Origin: DASRJJ01 sp050730855
Lineage (GTDB): Bacteria > Patescibacteriota > Saccharimonadia > Saccharimonadales > UBA4665
Direction: 5' to 3'
DNA length: 43,926 bases
NCBI GenBank assembly: GCA_050730855.1
Contig: JBOHNU010000007.1
Location: 1 to 43,926, forward strand
Shown here piece by piece: positions 1 to 7,693 of the stretch (positions within the stretch are counted from its first letter, which is position 1; each line of letters begins with the position of its first letter). The position numbers and the translations under genes are program-made. The notes under the pieces were generated by a model. The model was not told the DNA's origin. It ran no database searches and saw only the letters and a list, made by a program, of their open reading frames with translations.

Positions 1-2
1 TC

Positions 3-104
3 TGCGACCGCCTCAACAAAAAGCCCAGGAAGATCCTGGGCTACAAGTCTGCGTTACAATTAGCTTACGAGAAAGGAGTTATCTCACCGGGAACAGAGGG
101 GTAA
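3..104 (+). CDS. C-terminal end of an IS30-family transposase (partial)
   Basis: The left edge is open in frame 3 and reads 33 residues to a TAA stop. The peptide contains CDRLNKKPRKILGYKSA, the very conserved tail of IS30-family DDE transposases. The catalytic core lies outside the window, so I cannot tell whether the element is intact. It sits about 90 bp upstream of trmD, where CPR and other bacteria usually carry ribosomal or rRNA-processing genes, so the insertion may have separated trmD from its normal upstream partners. I could not identify the terminal inverted repeat. Confidence 0.8.
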   Translation, partial: CDRLNKKPRKILGYKSALQLAYEKGVISPGTEG

Positions 105-142
105 CTGTCCTGATTGAGGGGTGAACGCACAGTGCCATAAGA

Positions 143-183
143 TTGATTACTCTAACATGATTGCATAAAAAAAGCAACAGGAG
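143..183 (+). promoter_or_regulatory. Possible trmD promoter and ribosome binding site
   Basis: TTGATT at 143-148 is followed after 17 nt by an A-rich TAAAAA at 166-171. An ACAGGAG ribosome binding site at 177-183 lies 12 nt before the ATG at 196. A decoy ATG AAA TGA at 191 overlaps the start in another frame. The -10 match is weak, and trmD could instead be read from a promoter in the transposase. Confidence 0.35.
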
Positions 184-195
184 TACACTGATGAA

Positions 196-849
196 ATGAA
201 GATTCAGATTATCACCTTGTTTCCAGAGATGTTTGATGGTGTGCTAAACAATAGCATGCTATGGAAAGCGCAGGACAAGGGCGCGGTTGTTTTTGAGTTT
301 ACTAATTTGCGCGATTTTGGCCTGGGTCCGCGCAAGCAAGTGGACGATACGCCTTACGGCGGCGGCGATGGCATGCTGTTGATGGCAGGGCCGCTCGCAG
401 CAGCAATAGAGCACGCCAAAAAGAACGACCCCGATTCTATGGTCGTACTGCCGACGCCCCGCGGCCAGCTGTACAAACAGTCTGCCGCCAAAGAGCTGGC
501 GGCTGGCGGGCGAGGGCTAGTCATAGTTTGTCCGCGCTACGAGGGCTACGACGAGCGCATTGTAAAGTGGGTCGACCGGCAATACTGCGTAGGCAACTAC
601 GTGCTTACCGGCGGCGAACTACCGGCGATGGTGATTATCGACAGCGTGGTACGGCTATTGCCCGGCGTGTTGGGCGGCGCGGCGAGCGCCGACATCGAGT
701 CGTTCCAAGCTGACGACAAATCGATTGAGTTCCCGCAATACACCCGCCCCGAGGATTTCCGGGGCGACAAAGTACCAGAGGTACTGCTTAGCGGCCACCA
801 CGCCGAAATCCAAAAGTGGCGCAAAAATTACAGCCATAAAAACAAATAG
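196..849 (+). CDS. trmD: tRNA (guanine-N1-)-methyltransferase TrmD
   Basis: TrmD methylates N1 of G37 next to the anticodon of tRNAs, using S-adenosylmethionine, and so prevents +1 frameshifting. This 217-residue SPOUT/knot protein starts MKIQIITLFPEMF. It carries the family signatures PYGGGDGM, a PRYEGYDERI loop (usually GRYEGxDxR), VGNYVLTGGELPA of the trefoil knot, and YTRPEDFRG plus VPEVLLSGHHAEIQKWR near the C-terminus. The length is slightly short of the usual 230-250 residues but nothing essential is missing. The first ATG (191) is followed at once by TGA, so the start at 196 is used. It is followed by the Ni-SOD gene, which has its own promoter. The usual neighbours rpsP, rimM and rplS are absent; an IS30 fragment lies upstream. 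Confidence 0.97.
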   Translation: MKIQIITLFPEMFDGVLNNSMLWKAQDKGAVVFEFTNLRDFGLGPRKQVDDTPYGGGDGMLLMAGPLAAAIEHAKKNDPDSMVVLPTPRGQLYKQSAAKELAAGGRGLVIVCPRYEGYDERIVKWVDRQYCVGNYVLTGGELPAMVIIDSVVRLLPGVLGGAASADIESFQADDKSIEFPQYTRPEDFRGDKVPEVLLSGHHAEIQKWRKNYSHKNK

Positions 850-852
850 CGC

Positions 853-876
853 TATAATAGGCTTAGTGAAGGAGGG
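853..876 (+). promoter_or_regulatory. sodN -10 box and strong Shine-Dalgarno
   Basis: A perfect TATAAT at 853-858 lies four bases after the trmD stop. GAAGGAGGG follows, ending 4-5 nt before the ATG at 881. I see no convincing -35. This suggests that sodN-sodX is transcribed independently of trmD and translated strongly. Confidence 0.6.
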
Positions 877-880
877 TACT

Positions 881-1267
881 ATGAAATTATCGTTTATTAA
901 GCCGGTTTACGCGCACTGCGATTTGCCGTGCGGAGTGTACGACCCGGCGCAGGCGCGGATTGAAGCGCAGAGCGTACACGAAATTATGAAAAAGTACGCC
1001 GGGCTAGACCACGAAGAGGACAAATGGCGGGCAGTTTTTATAAAGGAACAGCGGGCTGAGCTGGTAAAACACCATTTGTGGGTATTGTGGACGGACTATT
1101 TTAAGCCCGAGCATATTGAGAAATATCCCGACTTGCACGACAAATTTTGGCAGGCCACCAAACAGGCTGGCGCGTGCAAAAAAACGACCAACCCGGCAGA
1201 AGGCCAGAAGCTGCTCGACCAAATCGACGACATAGCCAAGATATTTGCCGAAACCAAGAAGACCTAG
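881..1267 (+). CDS. sodN: Nickel-containing superoxide dismutase (Ni-SOD) precursor
   Basis: Converts superoxide to oxygen and hydrogen peroxide with a single Ni ion held by the N-terminal nickel hook. The 128-residue precursor has an 11-residue propeptide (MKLSFIKPVYA) followed by HCDLPCGVYDP, the diagnostic nickel-hook motif: His12, Cys13 and Cys17 become His1, Cys2 and Cys6 after cleavage. The mature part is 117 residues, the usual length of the four-helix Ni-SOD subunit. I chose the ATG at 881 because it gives the expected short propeptide and has an excellent ribosome binding site; a longer open frame back to 725 overlaps trmD and is not credible. Three nucleotides separate it from the maturation protease gene, so the two form an operon. 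All hook residues are intact. Confidence 0.96.
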   Translation: MKLSFIKPVYAHCDLPCGVYDPAQARIEAQSVHEIMKKYAGLDHEEDKWRAVFIKEQRAELVKHHLWVLWTDYFKPEHIEKYPDLHDKFWQATKQAGACKKTTNPAEGQKLLDQIDDIAKIFAETKKT

Positions 1268-1270
1268 CGC

Positions 1271-1549
1271 GTGATTACTGTTCGTCGTGTGGTTGGCGCA
1301 AGTATGCTGCCGACGCTTCGCGCGGGGCAGGTCGTGGTTGGGGTGAGGCTTATGGGGCGGGCAAAGCCGGGCATGGTAGTTATTGCGCGCCACAATGGGC
1401 TGGAAAAGATAAAGCGCGTCCGGCAGGTGCGGGGCGGGCTAGTGGAGCTTCGCGGTGACAACTCCGATGAGAGCACCGACAGTCGAACGTTCGGCCTGCT
1501 GCCGCATAGCGCAATTCTCGCCAGAGTCGTTTGGCCTCGGAGGCTATAG
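1271..1549 (+). CDS. sodX: Ni-SOD maturation protease (S26 signal-peptidase-like, SodX type)
   Basis: Small 92-residue serine protease of the signal peptidase/S24-S26 fold, predicted to remove the Ni-SOD propeptide so that His1 can bind nickel. Visible motifs are GASMLPTL (nucleophile Ser in SxMxPTL), KIKRV (general-base Lys) and RGDNSDESTDSR (the GDN...S.DSR box). There is no N-terminal membrane anchor, unlike secretory signal peptidases, which fits the cytoplasmic SodX family. It starts with GTG three bases after sodN. The gene converges with the membrane hydrolase gene, overlapping its 3' end by 6 nt. Adjacency to sodN makes the function call firm. Confidence 0.92.
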   Translation: MITVRRVVGASMLPTLRAGQVVVGVRLMGRAKPGMVVIARHNGLEKIKRVRQVRGGLVELRGDNSDESTDSRTFGLLPHSAILARVVWPRRL

Positions 1550-3208
1550 TCGCTCGATCGGGTAGGCGCTAATAATCGCTTGCAGCGCCTCGGTTTTGAC
1601 TGGCGGCCAGTCTGGCGGCCGGGCGACGGCTTCCCAGGCGGATACAATAATGTCGCTGTAGTTGTGGCCGTGTCCGGGCGGAACAAAGGTGGCGAAAAAC
1701 TGGTCAACCGTTACCTGGAAAAAGGTTACAAACGGATACCACTGCATCTTGGGCGAAACATCCGAGCCGCGCGTTTCGCGCAGCCAATCCGGCTCATGCC
1801 AGATTAGGTCGGGACTCCACCACACAATCGGGTCGGATGCGTGCTGCATGTACAAAATGCGTGGAGATGGCCAATTGGCGCCAAGTTTAAAGATATCGCC
1901 AGCTGCCGCTGCAAACCGGATGGTTTGTCCCTCTTGGTATGTCGGCTGCCAGGCGGGGCTGGGCTGGTCGCGGTTTTGGGTGAAGTAGCTCCATGGTTCG
2001 CTGCTGTTTGGAGAGCCAACGAACAGCGCACCGTCGGTACGGTTTTGCAAGTCGGCCACCCCGCTAAATATTGATTGCGCGCCGTAGGCGCCCAGGCTCA
2101 GCCCGTGGACAAACAATTTTGGACGGCTGCCTTCGGGCAGTGCCTGCCATTTTTCGTAAACCGCATCAAAAAGTACCCGGCTGGCCTGCTGGGAGTTTTC
2201 ACGGTCTACCATAAACGAAATCCAGCTGGGCAGGTACGAATATTGCACGCTTACCAGCGCGGTGTTGCCGCTGTGCATATACTCGATGGTGTCGGCGGTT
2301 TGCGGTTCGATCCAGCCCGTGCCAGTGGCGCTCATGACCACCAGGACTTGGCGCGAGAACGCGCCGGTACGCTCCATTTCTTGGACTGCCAGTACCGCGC
2401 GCTCCTCGGGGGTAGGGCGAGAGTCGACGCCAACGTAAATGCGGATTGGTTCGGCGGGCGCCGCGCCGCCAAAGGCGGCCAGCTCTTCCTGCGACGGCCC
2501 GCCGGCTATAAAGTTGCGGCCTTTGCGGCCGAGGCTCTCCCAGCTTACCAGCGACCCGTCGCCGCCCGAACGGAAAGCGCTGGCCGGGCGGGTGACTCCA
2601 GACGCCGTGCTTTGGTTGGTGCTGCGGTATATGTTGTTTGATACGGCGATAAAAGTTTTAAGCAGCACCCCGTTATAAAACCACACCAATATAAGCGCTA
2701 CTATAACCGTGCCAATCGCAAAACTCACTTGGCGCGGCAGCCAGCGCTCGATAAACTCGCTTAGTATATAAATAAGCCGGTGTACTTGCCTGGCCAGGAA
2801 GATAACAGCCGCCGCCGTAACAAAGGCGACTAAAATTATTGCCAGCACGTGCTGCCCGGCAAATTCGGTTTCGCCGATTAATGCGCGCACCTCGTTTTGC
2901 CAGGCTGTCGCCTGAACGCCATACGCAATCGCCGCCGCCGACACCACGAAGAGCGCCACGCGCCAAGCCAGTTTTTTGACCTTCGGCGGAAGCTCTTTCT
3001 TAGAGAGCCGCCGAACCGCCCAGCTCAAAAGCACGCCCAGCCCGTACCCCACCGCAAAGCAAACACCGGCAATTACGCCCTCAAAAATAATCGGCCGGGG
3101 CAAAAGCGAGGGTGTCAGCGAAAAACAGTAGAATGCAAATCCTACCAACAGCCCGGCAAAATTAAGCTTAAAATGGCGCCCAAGGTGTGTTATATGCTCT
3201 CGTTTCAT
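1544..3208 (-). CDS. Membrane alpha/beta-hydrolase (Abhydrolase_9 family)
   Basis: A 554-residue protein with about five membrane segments in the N-terminal third (roughly residues 15-36, 42-64, 82-102, 118-140, 162-190) and a C-terminal alpha/beta-hydrolase domain outside the membrane. The nucleophile elbow is GLSLG with Ser371, within KLFVHGLSLGAYGA. Motifs such as LTPSLLPRP near the first helices and IRIYVGVDSRPTPEERA are typical of the Abhydrolase_9 N and C domains found in actinobacteria and proteobacteria. The substrate is unknown; a lipid or ester is likely given the membrane location. GC-rich throughout. The reverse strand holds several long open frames that are shadows of this gene. 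Transcribed towards sodX. Confidence 0.85.
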   Translation of the reverse strand: MKREHITHLGRHFKLNFAGLLVGFAFYCFSLTPSLLPRPIIFEGVIAGVCFAVGYGLGVLLSWAVRRLSKKELPPKVKKLAWRVALFVVSAAAIAYGVQATAWQNEVRALIGETEFAGQHVLAIILVAFVTAAAVIFLARQVHRLIYILSEFIERWLPRQVSFAIGTVIVALILVWFYNGVLLKTFIAVSNNIYRSTNQSTASGVTRPASAFRSGGDGSLVSWESLGRKGRNFIAGGPSQEELAAFGGAAPAEPIRIYVGVDSRPTPEERAVLAVQEMERTGAFSRQVLVVMSATGTGWIEPQTADTIEYMHSGNTALVSVQYSYLPSWISFMVDRENSQQASRVLFDAVYEKWQALPEGSRPKLFVHGLSLGAYGAQSIFSGVADLQNRTDGALFVGSPNSSEPWSYFTQNRDQPSPAWQPTYQEGQTIRFAAAAGDIFKLGANWPSPRILYMQHASDPIVWWSPDLIWHEPDWLRETRGSDVSPKMQWYPFVTFFQVTVDQFFATFVPPGHGHNYSDIIVSAWEAVARPPDWPPVKTEALQAIISAYPIERL

Positions 3209-3264
3209 CCGTATATAACCTGCTTTTAGTGTAGGCGATCAGCCAAAAAAGCGCCACGCTTATC

Positions 3265-3287
3265 TGCTACAATAAAAGTACGAGGAG
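3265..3287 (+). promoter_or_regulatory. Extended -10 promoter and RBS of the VOC gene
   Basis: TGCTACAAT at 3265-3273 is an extended -10 box; GAGGAGG ending at 3287 is a strong ribosome binding site five nucleotides before the ATG at 3293. The sequence after the -10 (AAAAGTA) resembles that at 10794. Confidence 0.55.
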
Positions 3288-3292
3288 GTAGT

Positions 3293-3799
3293 ATGCAAAA
3301 GATTTCACCAAGTTTATGGTTTGACAAAGAGTGCGAGGAAGCCGTTAATTTTTATATCGATACGTTTAACGGCGCACCGGGCGGCAAACATAACTCCAAA
3401 ATTATTACGTTGCAGCGCTACCCCGAGGACAAACAGGTTGGCCCCATGAAAGACATGGCTGGCAAGGTGTTGACCGTTATCTTCGAGCTGGACGGCCAGC
3501 GGTTTATGGCGCTGGACGGCGGCCCGGTATTTAAGTTTAACGAGAGCGTTTCGTTCTATGTGGAATGCGAAAATCAGGAAGAGGTTGATTATTTTTGGGA
3601 AAAACTGTCCGCCGTACCCCAGGCAGAACAGTGCGGCTGGGTCAAAGACGAGTATGGCCTGTCGTGGCAGATTGTGCCAAAACAGCTGGGCGAGCTAATG
3701 GGCGGCCCAGACAAAGCCAAGGCCAGCCGCGTGATGGACGCCATGCTACAAATGAAAAAGATCGTAATAAAAGACCTCGAAACTGCCTACAAAGGCTAG
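3293..3799 (+). CDS. VOC-family protein (PhnB / demethylubiquinone methyltransferase-like glyoxalase fold)
   Basis: A 168-residue protein of the vicinal-oxygen-chelate superfamily, closest in pattern to PhnB-like proteins annotated as '3-demethylubiquinone-9 3-methyltransferase'. It starts with SPSLWFDKECEEAVNFYIDTF, the typical first beta-alpha unit, and contains GQRFMALDGGP, FNESVSFYVEC, and near the C-terminus CGWVKDEYGLSWQIVP, where the DxxGxxWQ motif is the hallmark. The methyltransferase name is historical; members are small-molecule binding or resistance-type enzymes of mostly unknown substrate. It has its own promoter and is monocistronic, converging with the DUF1772 gene. Confidence 0.85.
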   Translation: MQKISPSLWFDKECEEAVNFYIDTFNGAPGGKHNSKIITLQRYPEDKQVGPMKDMAGKVLTVIFELDGQRFMALDGGPVFKFNESVSFYVECENQEEVDYFWEKLSAVPQAEQCGWVKDEYGLSWQIVPKQLGELMGGPDKAKASRVMDAMLQMKKIVIKDLETAYKG

Positions 3800-3852
3800 C
3801 TGTGCTAGCGGCAGAAAAACTCGACAACAGCCAGAAGGAGCACTATCTGAAG

Positions 3853-4329
3853 CTAGCGTAAACAGGCCGCAAACACGAGGATAGTTGCGGCAATGGCCGC
3901 AAAAGTTCGCAGGTTGTGCAGGTAGTTCCAGGAGGTTTCGAACGCGGCACGAGCCGCTGACAATTCCTTTTCCGACCCCTCGGCCTTGGCTAGCTTTTCG
4001 TTTAGCGGTACGTTGCCCGCCGCGGTGATGCCGAACGTGCCCACGATGTACACCGCCGAGGCGCACACCAGCAGCCAGAAACGCGCGGTGCTGTCGTTGT
4101 CCCAGGCCAAAAACGCGCTAAACGGCAGCAATACCAGCGGTCCCATAAAACTCACAAAGAACACCGGGTTAAGGATGGCAATGTTTATAGCCTGCATAGC
4201 GCGTACATATTCGGCATCCTTCAGCCGCTTAAACGCCGGGACAACCGACACGGCGTAGCCGAAGAACAGCCCGGCCAGCAGCGCAGTAAGTGTGCCGGCA
4301 ATAACCAGTACGATGTTTTCGAATGTCAT
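3853..4329 (-). CDS. DUF1772 / anthrone-oxygenase-like membrane protein
   Basis: A 158-residue protein with four hydrophobic helices. The first holds GTLTALLAGLFFGYAVSVVP, followed by a hydrophilic stretch with YVRAMQAINIAILNPVFF, the DUF1772 (anthrone oxygenase family) signature. Function in bacteria is unknown. It is the last gene of the ku-ligD transcription unit, two bases after the ligD stop, so it is co-transcribed with the end-joining genes; I see no obvious mechanistic link to repair. Confidence 0.8.
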   Translation of the reverse strand: MTFENIVLVIAGTLTALLAGLFFGYAVSVVPAFKRLKDAEYVRAMQAINIAILNPVFFVSFMGPLVLLPFSAFLAWDNDSTARFWLLVCASAVYIVGTFGITAAGNVPLNEKLAKAEGSEKELSAARAAFETSWNYLHNLRTFAAIAATILVFAACLR

Positions 4330-4331
4330 AG

Positions 4332-6803
4332 TTACTCCTTATTATTTAACATTTCAATTTTCTTTACTACAGCGGGCAGGTCCACGCCTTTGCCAATTAC
4401 TGGTTTCCATAAGTCGCCTTCGCGCTTAATGCGCTTGAGGGCGTTATGGATGGTGAAGTCGTCCGGCTTTAGGCCTTTTTTGACTTCGCTCCACTTTAAC
4501 GGCATGGACACCGTGACTTCCGGCGTTGGGCGCAGGCTGTACGGTGCGGCGAGCGTTTGCCCCTCGCGGTTCTGAAGATAGTCGAGGTATAGTTTGTTCT
4601 TGCGTTTTTCGGGCATGCGTTCCAGGCTGGTGACGCCGGGCATGCGTTTGTTTACCTCTATAACAATCAGATGCGCCAGGTTTCTGGCCTGCTCGTAGCT
4701 GTATTTTGCGCCCATCGGGATATAAATGTGGATGCCGGTTTTGCCAGACGTTTTGGGATAAACTGGGATTTTCCACTCGTCGCAAACGGCTTTAACGGTT
4801 TGTGCGACTTCGATGACTTGCTCGAAGGTGATTCGGCCTTCTGGGTCGAGGTCGACTACAATCCAATCGGGTTTTTTGAGCCGATCGGTGCGTGAGTTCC
4901 AGGGATTAATTTCAATGCAACCCAGCTGCACCATGTACAGTAGCGTTTCTAGGTTGTTGCCGACAATCCAATGCAGGTTCCCGTTGTTGGAATCCGAAAA
5001 AATGTCGGCGTGCGGCACCCAATTGGGTAAGTGCTCGTTGTTTTTTTGGTAGAACGAGGGGCCTTTGATGCCGTCGGGCATGCGGTTAAGCGAGCAAGCG
5101 CGGTCTTTTAGGTAGGGCAGCATATATTCGGCGACCGATTTGTAGTACTCGAACATGCCGCCTTTGGTAATTTTTGTTTTCGGGAAGAAGACTTTATCGA
5201 GGTGTGTTGGCTCGAAGGGAAGGTCGCCCGAACCCCCAGTTTTGACGGCTACGCCCTTAGGTGATGTTACCCGTTTAGATTTTTCGCGGTGTACGTCAGT
5301 TGGTTTTTTGTCGGGTCGTAAGCCTTCAAATTGTGGGTGTCGCATGTGGCCCTCCTTGGTCCATTCGCTAAAACTCATTTCGCAAACGAGCTCTGGCCGT
5401 ACCCAATGAACAGGGGCGTTCGGCTTTGGCTCGACGGTAAATGGCGAGGATTGTCGTTTTAATCGGTCTAGCCGTTCCTGTAGCTTTTTACGCTGGTCAT
5501 CCGGAATACCGCCGCCTGAATGGCCGACATACACGAATTTGCCGTCCTTGTCGTACACTCCAACAACCAGCGCGCCAATGTGTTTGCGGCTACCGCGTGG
5601 TTCGGTGTAACCGCCGATTACAACCTCTTGTCGTAAATGAGTCTTAATCTTCAGCCATTCTTCTCCGCGAATGTTTTGACGGTACGGGCTGTCAGCTTTT
5701 TTGGCGACCATTCCCTCTAATCCTCGTCGGCGCATTTCATTAAAGAGTGATAAGCCTTTCGTTTCGACATCGTCACTGTACACGAGTCCGCTATTTTTCG
5801 GCATAATGCTTTTTAGCAGTGCTTTGCGCTCGCGGAGCGGCATTTCCGTAACGTCCCGGCCGTCGCACCACAAAATGTCGAAGATATGATATTGCAAATG
5901 GCCGTGTGGCGAGGTTGTCCAGTGTTGCAACCATTCAAAATGGGAGTGGCCGTTTTCGTCCACCACGACAATTTCGCCGTCTAGTACGACATCGTGTTTG
6001 AACGTGCGCATCGCTTCGACAACTGGCGGGTAATGATCCATAAAATTGTTGCCGTTGCGTGAATATAGCTCAATCTTGTCCTTCTGCTTAGTGCCAATGG
6101 CGCGGTAGCCGTCCCATTTGATCTCGAATAGCCAGCCCTCGCGGTCGAATGGCTCGTCGACCAGCGTGCACAGCATGGGTTTGACGTTCCTCGGCATAGC
6201 TTTTTTAGGGCTGGCTGACAGGTCGGGCATTTTTCCTCCTAAATCGTCCACTTTGGCGCCGCTTTTGACTGATTGGTCTTGCTTGGTGACGTCGGCGGTT
6301 GCGGCAAACTCGTCGCCTTTTTTAACTAGCAGCCAGGCCTTGGGATCGTCGGCGTTTTTTAGCTTAATGAGGGCAAACTCGCCCCTAAGTTTTTTGCCGT
6401 GTACGACGAATGTGAGGTGGCCTTGCTTTAGCTCTTTTAGCAATGTTTTTTCGGGATTGTCGGTTTCGGTGCGCGGCTCGTACCACCCTTCGTCCCAGAT
6501 TATTACGTTGCCGGCGCCGTAGTTGCCCTTAGGGATGACGCCCTCGAACTTGCGATAGTCGTACGGATGATCCTCTGTTTGCACGGCCAGATGGTGCTCG
6601 TGCGGGTCGAGGCTGGGGCCTTTTGGCACTGCCCAGCTTTTTAACACGCCGTTCATCTCAAGGCGGAAATCGTAATGCAGGCGCGAGGCGTGGTGCTCTT
6701 GCACTACGAACGCCAGTTTTTTACTGGGCGAGGTTTTTGGCCTGCCTTTCGGTTCGGGTGTGTCCGCGAACTTGCGTTTTCTAAAATATTTACCCAGACC
6801 CAC
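4332..6803 (-). CDS. ligD: Multifunctional ATP-dependent DNA ligase LigD (PE-ligase-polymerase)
   Basis: The end-processing and sealing enzyme of bacterial non-homologous end joining. The 823 residues hold three domains in the Pseudomonas-type order. A 3'-phosphoesterase domain spans about 30-170, with EHHASRLHYDFRLE. An ATP-dependent ligase spans about 200-500, with adenylation site EIKWDGYR (Lys229), LDGEIVV, EGMVAKK (363-369) and KIK motif V (385-387). An AEP-type polymerase spans about 530-823, with the metal pair in VVDLDPEG (Asp651, Asp653) and SGKTGIHIYIP. All catalytic motifs are intact. It starts ATG three bases after ku and precedes the DUF1772 gene by two bases. It works with Ku, which recruits it to double-strand ends. 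Rare in reduced CPR genomes. Confidence 0.96.
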   Translation of the reverse strand: MGLGKYFRKRKFADTPEPKGRPKTSPSKKLAFVVQEHHASRLHYDFRLEMNGVLKSWAVPKGPSLDPHEHHLAVQTEDHPYDYRKFEGVIPKGNYGAGNVIIWDEGWYEPRTETDNPEKTLLKELKQGHLTFVVHGKKLRGEFALIKLKNADDPKAWLLVKKGDEFAATADVTKQDQSVKSGAKVDDLGGKMPDLSASPKKAMPRNVKPMLCTLVDEPFDREGWLFEIKWDGYRAIGTKQKDKIELYSRNGNNFMDHYPPVVEAMRTFKHDVVLDGEIVVVDENGHSHFEWLQHWTTSPHGHLQYHIFDILWCDGRDVTEMPLRERKALLKSIMPKNSGLVYSDDVETKGLSLFNEMRRRGLEGMVAKKADSPYRQNIRGEEWLKIKTHLRQEVVIGGYTEPRGSRKHIGALVVGVYDKDGKFVYVGHSGGGIPDDQRKKLQERLDRLKRQSSPFTVEPKPNAPVHWVRPELVCEMSFSEWTKEGHMRHPQFEGLRPDKKPTDVHREKSKRVTSPKGVAVKTGGSGDLPFEPTHLDKVFFPKTKITKGGMFEYYKSVAEYMLPYLKDRACSLNRMPDGIKGPSFYQKNNEHLPNWVPHADIFSDSNNGNLHWIVGNNLETLLYMVQLGCIEINPWNSRTDRLKKPDWIVVDLDPEGRITFEQVIEVAQTVKAVCDEWKIPVYPKTSGKTGIHIYIPMGAKYSYEQARNLAHLIVIEVNKRMPGVTSLERMPEKRKNKLYLDYLQNREGQTLAAPYSLRPTPEVTVSMPLKWSEVKKGLKPDDFTIHNALKRIKREGDLWKPVIGKGVDLPAVVKKIEMLNNKE

Positions 6804-6806
6804 CGG

Positions 6807-7577
6807 TTACTCCTTTAGGCTGGCTTTGAGCGCGCCCATGAGGTCTTTGGCCGAGGTTTCCTTTGGCGCTGCGGGTTTTTTGCCCGGCGTGAGTTTTTTG
6901 CCCTTGGTTTTGCTTTTTATAAGTTCCTCCAGCTCGTCGGTGTAGGTATCTTTTAGGTCTTCGGGGATGAACGGCTTGGTTTCCTGCTTGACCAGCTTGA
7001 GCGCCATTTCTAACTCCTTGCTGTTTGCGTCTTTGTCGTCCGGTAGGTGCAGCTCGCCCGCCTGGCGCAGGTCGGACGGAAAGCGCATTTGGTTGAGCAC
7101 CAGCGCCCGGCCGACCGGCTTGACGGCGGCCACGTGTTCGCGCTCGTGCAGCACAAACTTGGCCAGCGCCAGCTTGCCAGATTTGTTGAGCGCCTCGTGC
7201 AGTAGCGCGTAGGCCTTTTCGCCGCCTTTTACTGCTTCCAGATAATACGGCTTTTCAAAGTAGCGGGTGTCTATCTCTGGCTCGTCCACAAACTGTAAAA
7301 TGTCGATAGTCTGCGTTTTTTTAACATCCAGGTTTTCCAGCTCTTTTTTGGTGAGAACCACGTAGTCGCCGTCGCGGTATTCGTAGCCCTTTACGATGTC
7401 GTTCCACGGGATTTCCTCGCCGTCTTTGCGGCAAATGCGCGCGTAGCGGATGGGGGCGTGGTCGTCTTTGTGTAGCATGTCTAGGTCGATGCCTTGCCGC
7501 GGATTTACACCGCTGTACAGCCGCACCGGAATGTTAATAAGCCCAAAACTGATTGATCCGTTCCAGATTGGCCGCAC
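6807..7577 (-). CDS. ku: DNA end-binding protein Ku
   Basis: Homodimeric ring protein that binds DNA double-strand ends and recruits LigD. I place the start at GTG 7577, giving 256 residues beginning VRPIWNGSISFGLINIPVRL, the usual Ku N-terminus, with a GGAGG ribosome binding site just upstream. The open frame extends 53 codons further but that extension overlaps the divergent deacetylase promoter and does not look like Ku. The core keeps the family pattern (IDLDMLHKDDHAPI, RICRKDGEEIPW, YLEAVKGGEKAYALL) and ends in a Lys-rich tail expected to help DNA and LigD contact. First gene of a ku-ligD-DUF1772 operon. Confidence 0.95.
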   Translation of the reverse strand: MRPIWNGSISFGLINIPVRLYSGVNPRQGIDLDMLHKDDHAPIRYARICRKDGEEIPWNDIVKGYEYRDGDYVVLTKKELENLDVKKTQTIDILQFVDEPEIDTRYFEKPYYLEAVKGGEKAYALLHEALNKSGKLALAKFVLHEREHVAAVKPVGRALVLNQMRFPSDLRQAGELHLPDDKDANSKELEMALKLVKQETKPFIPEDLKDTYTDELEELIKSKTKGKKLTPGKKPAAPKETSAKDLMGALKASLKE

Positions 7578-7642
7578 GTTAAACCTCCGCTTAATGTTAA
7601 TGCTTTTATGGTAGCATGCCGAATCGTATACAAGCCACTGTC

Positions 7643-7674
7643 TTGACAAAGCACGAGCGTTTTGTGAATATAAA
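7643..7674 (+). promoter_or_regulatory. Promoter of the deacetylase gene with an 18-bp imperfect palindrome
   Basis: TTGACA at 7643-7648 is followed by the AT-rich GAATATAAA at 7666-7674. The 18-bp CAAAGCACGAGCGTTTTG at 7647-7664 fills the spacer and overlaps the -35 by two bases. It is an imperfect palindrome (12 of 18 symmetric positions). A closely related site, inverted, occupies the same place after a TTGACA at 9221. The ribosome binding site AAGGTGG lies before the ATG at 7694. Confidence 0.55.
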
Positions 7675-7693
7675 AACATTATAAAGGTGGAAT

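Noticed and set aside
725..880. Longer Ni-SOD frame overlapping trmD
   Set aside because: ATG 881 has a strong ribosome binding site and gives the expected 11-residue propeptide.
2290..2320. GGTTCGATCC-like tRNA arm
   Set aside because: It lies within a coding region and no cloverleaf can be built around it.
2075..2678. Long plus-strand open frames opposite the membrane hydrolase gene
   Set aside because: They are GC-rich shadows; the minus-strand frame has membrane helices and the GLSLG motif.
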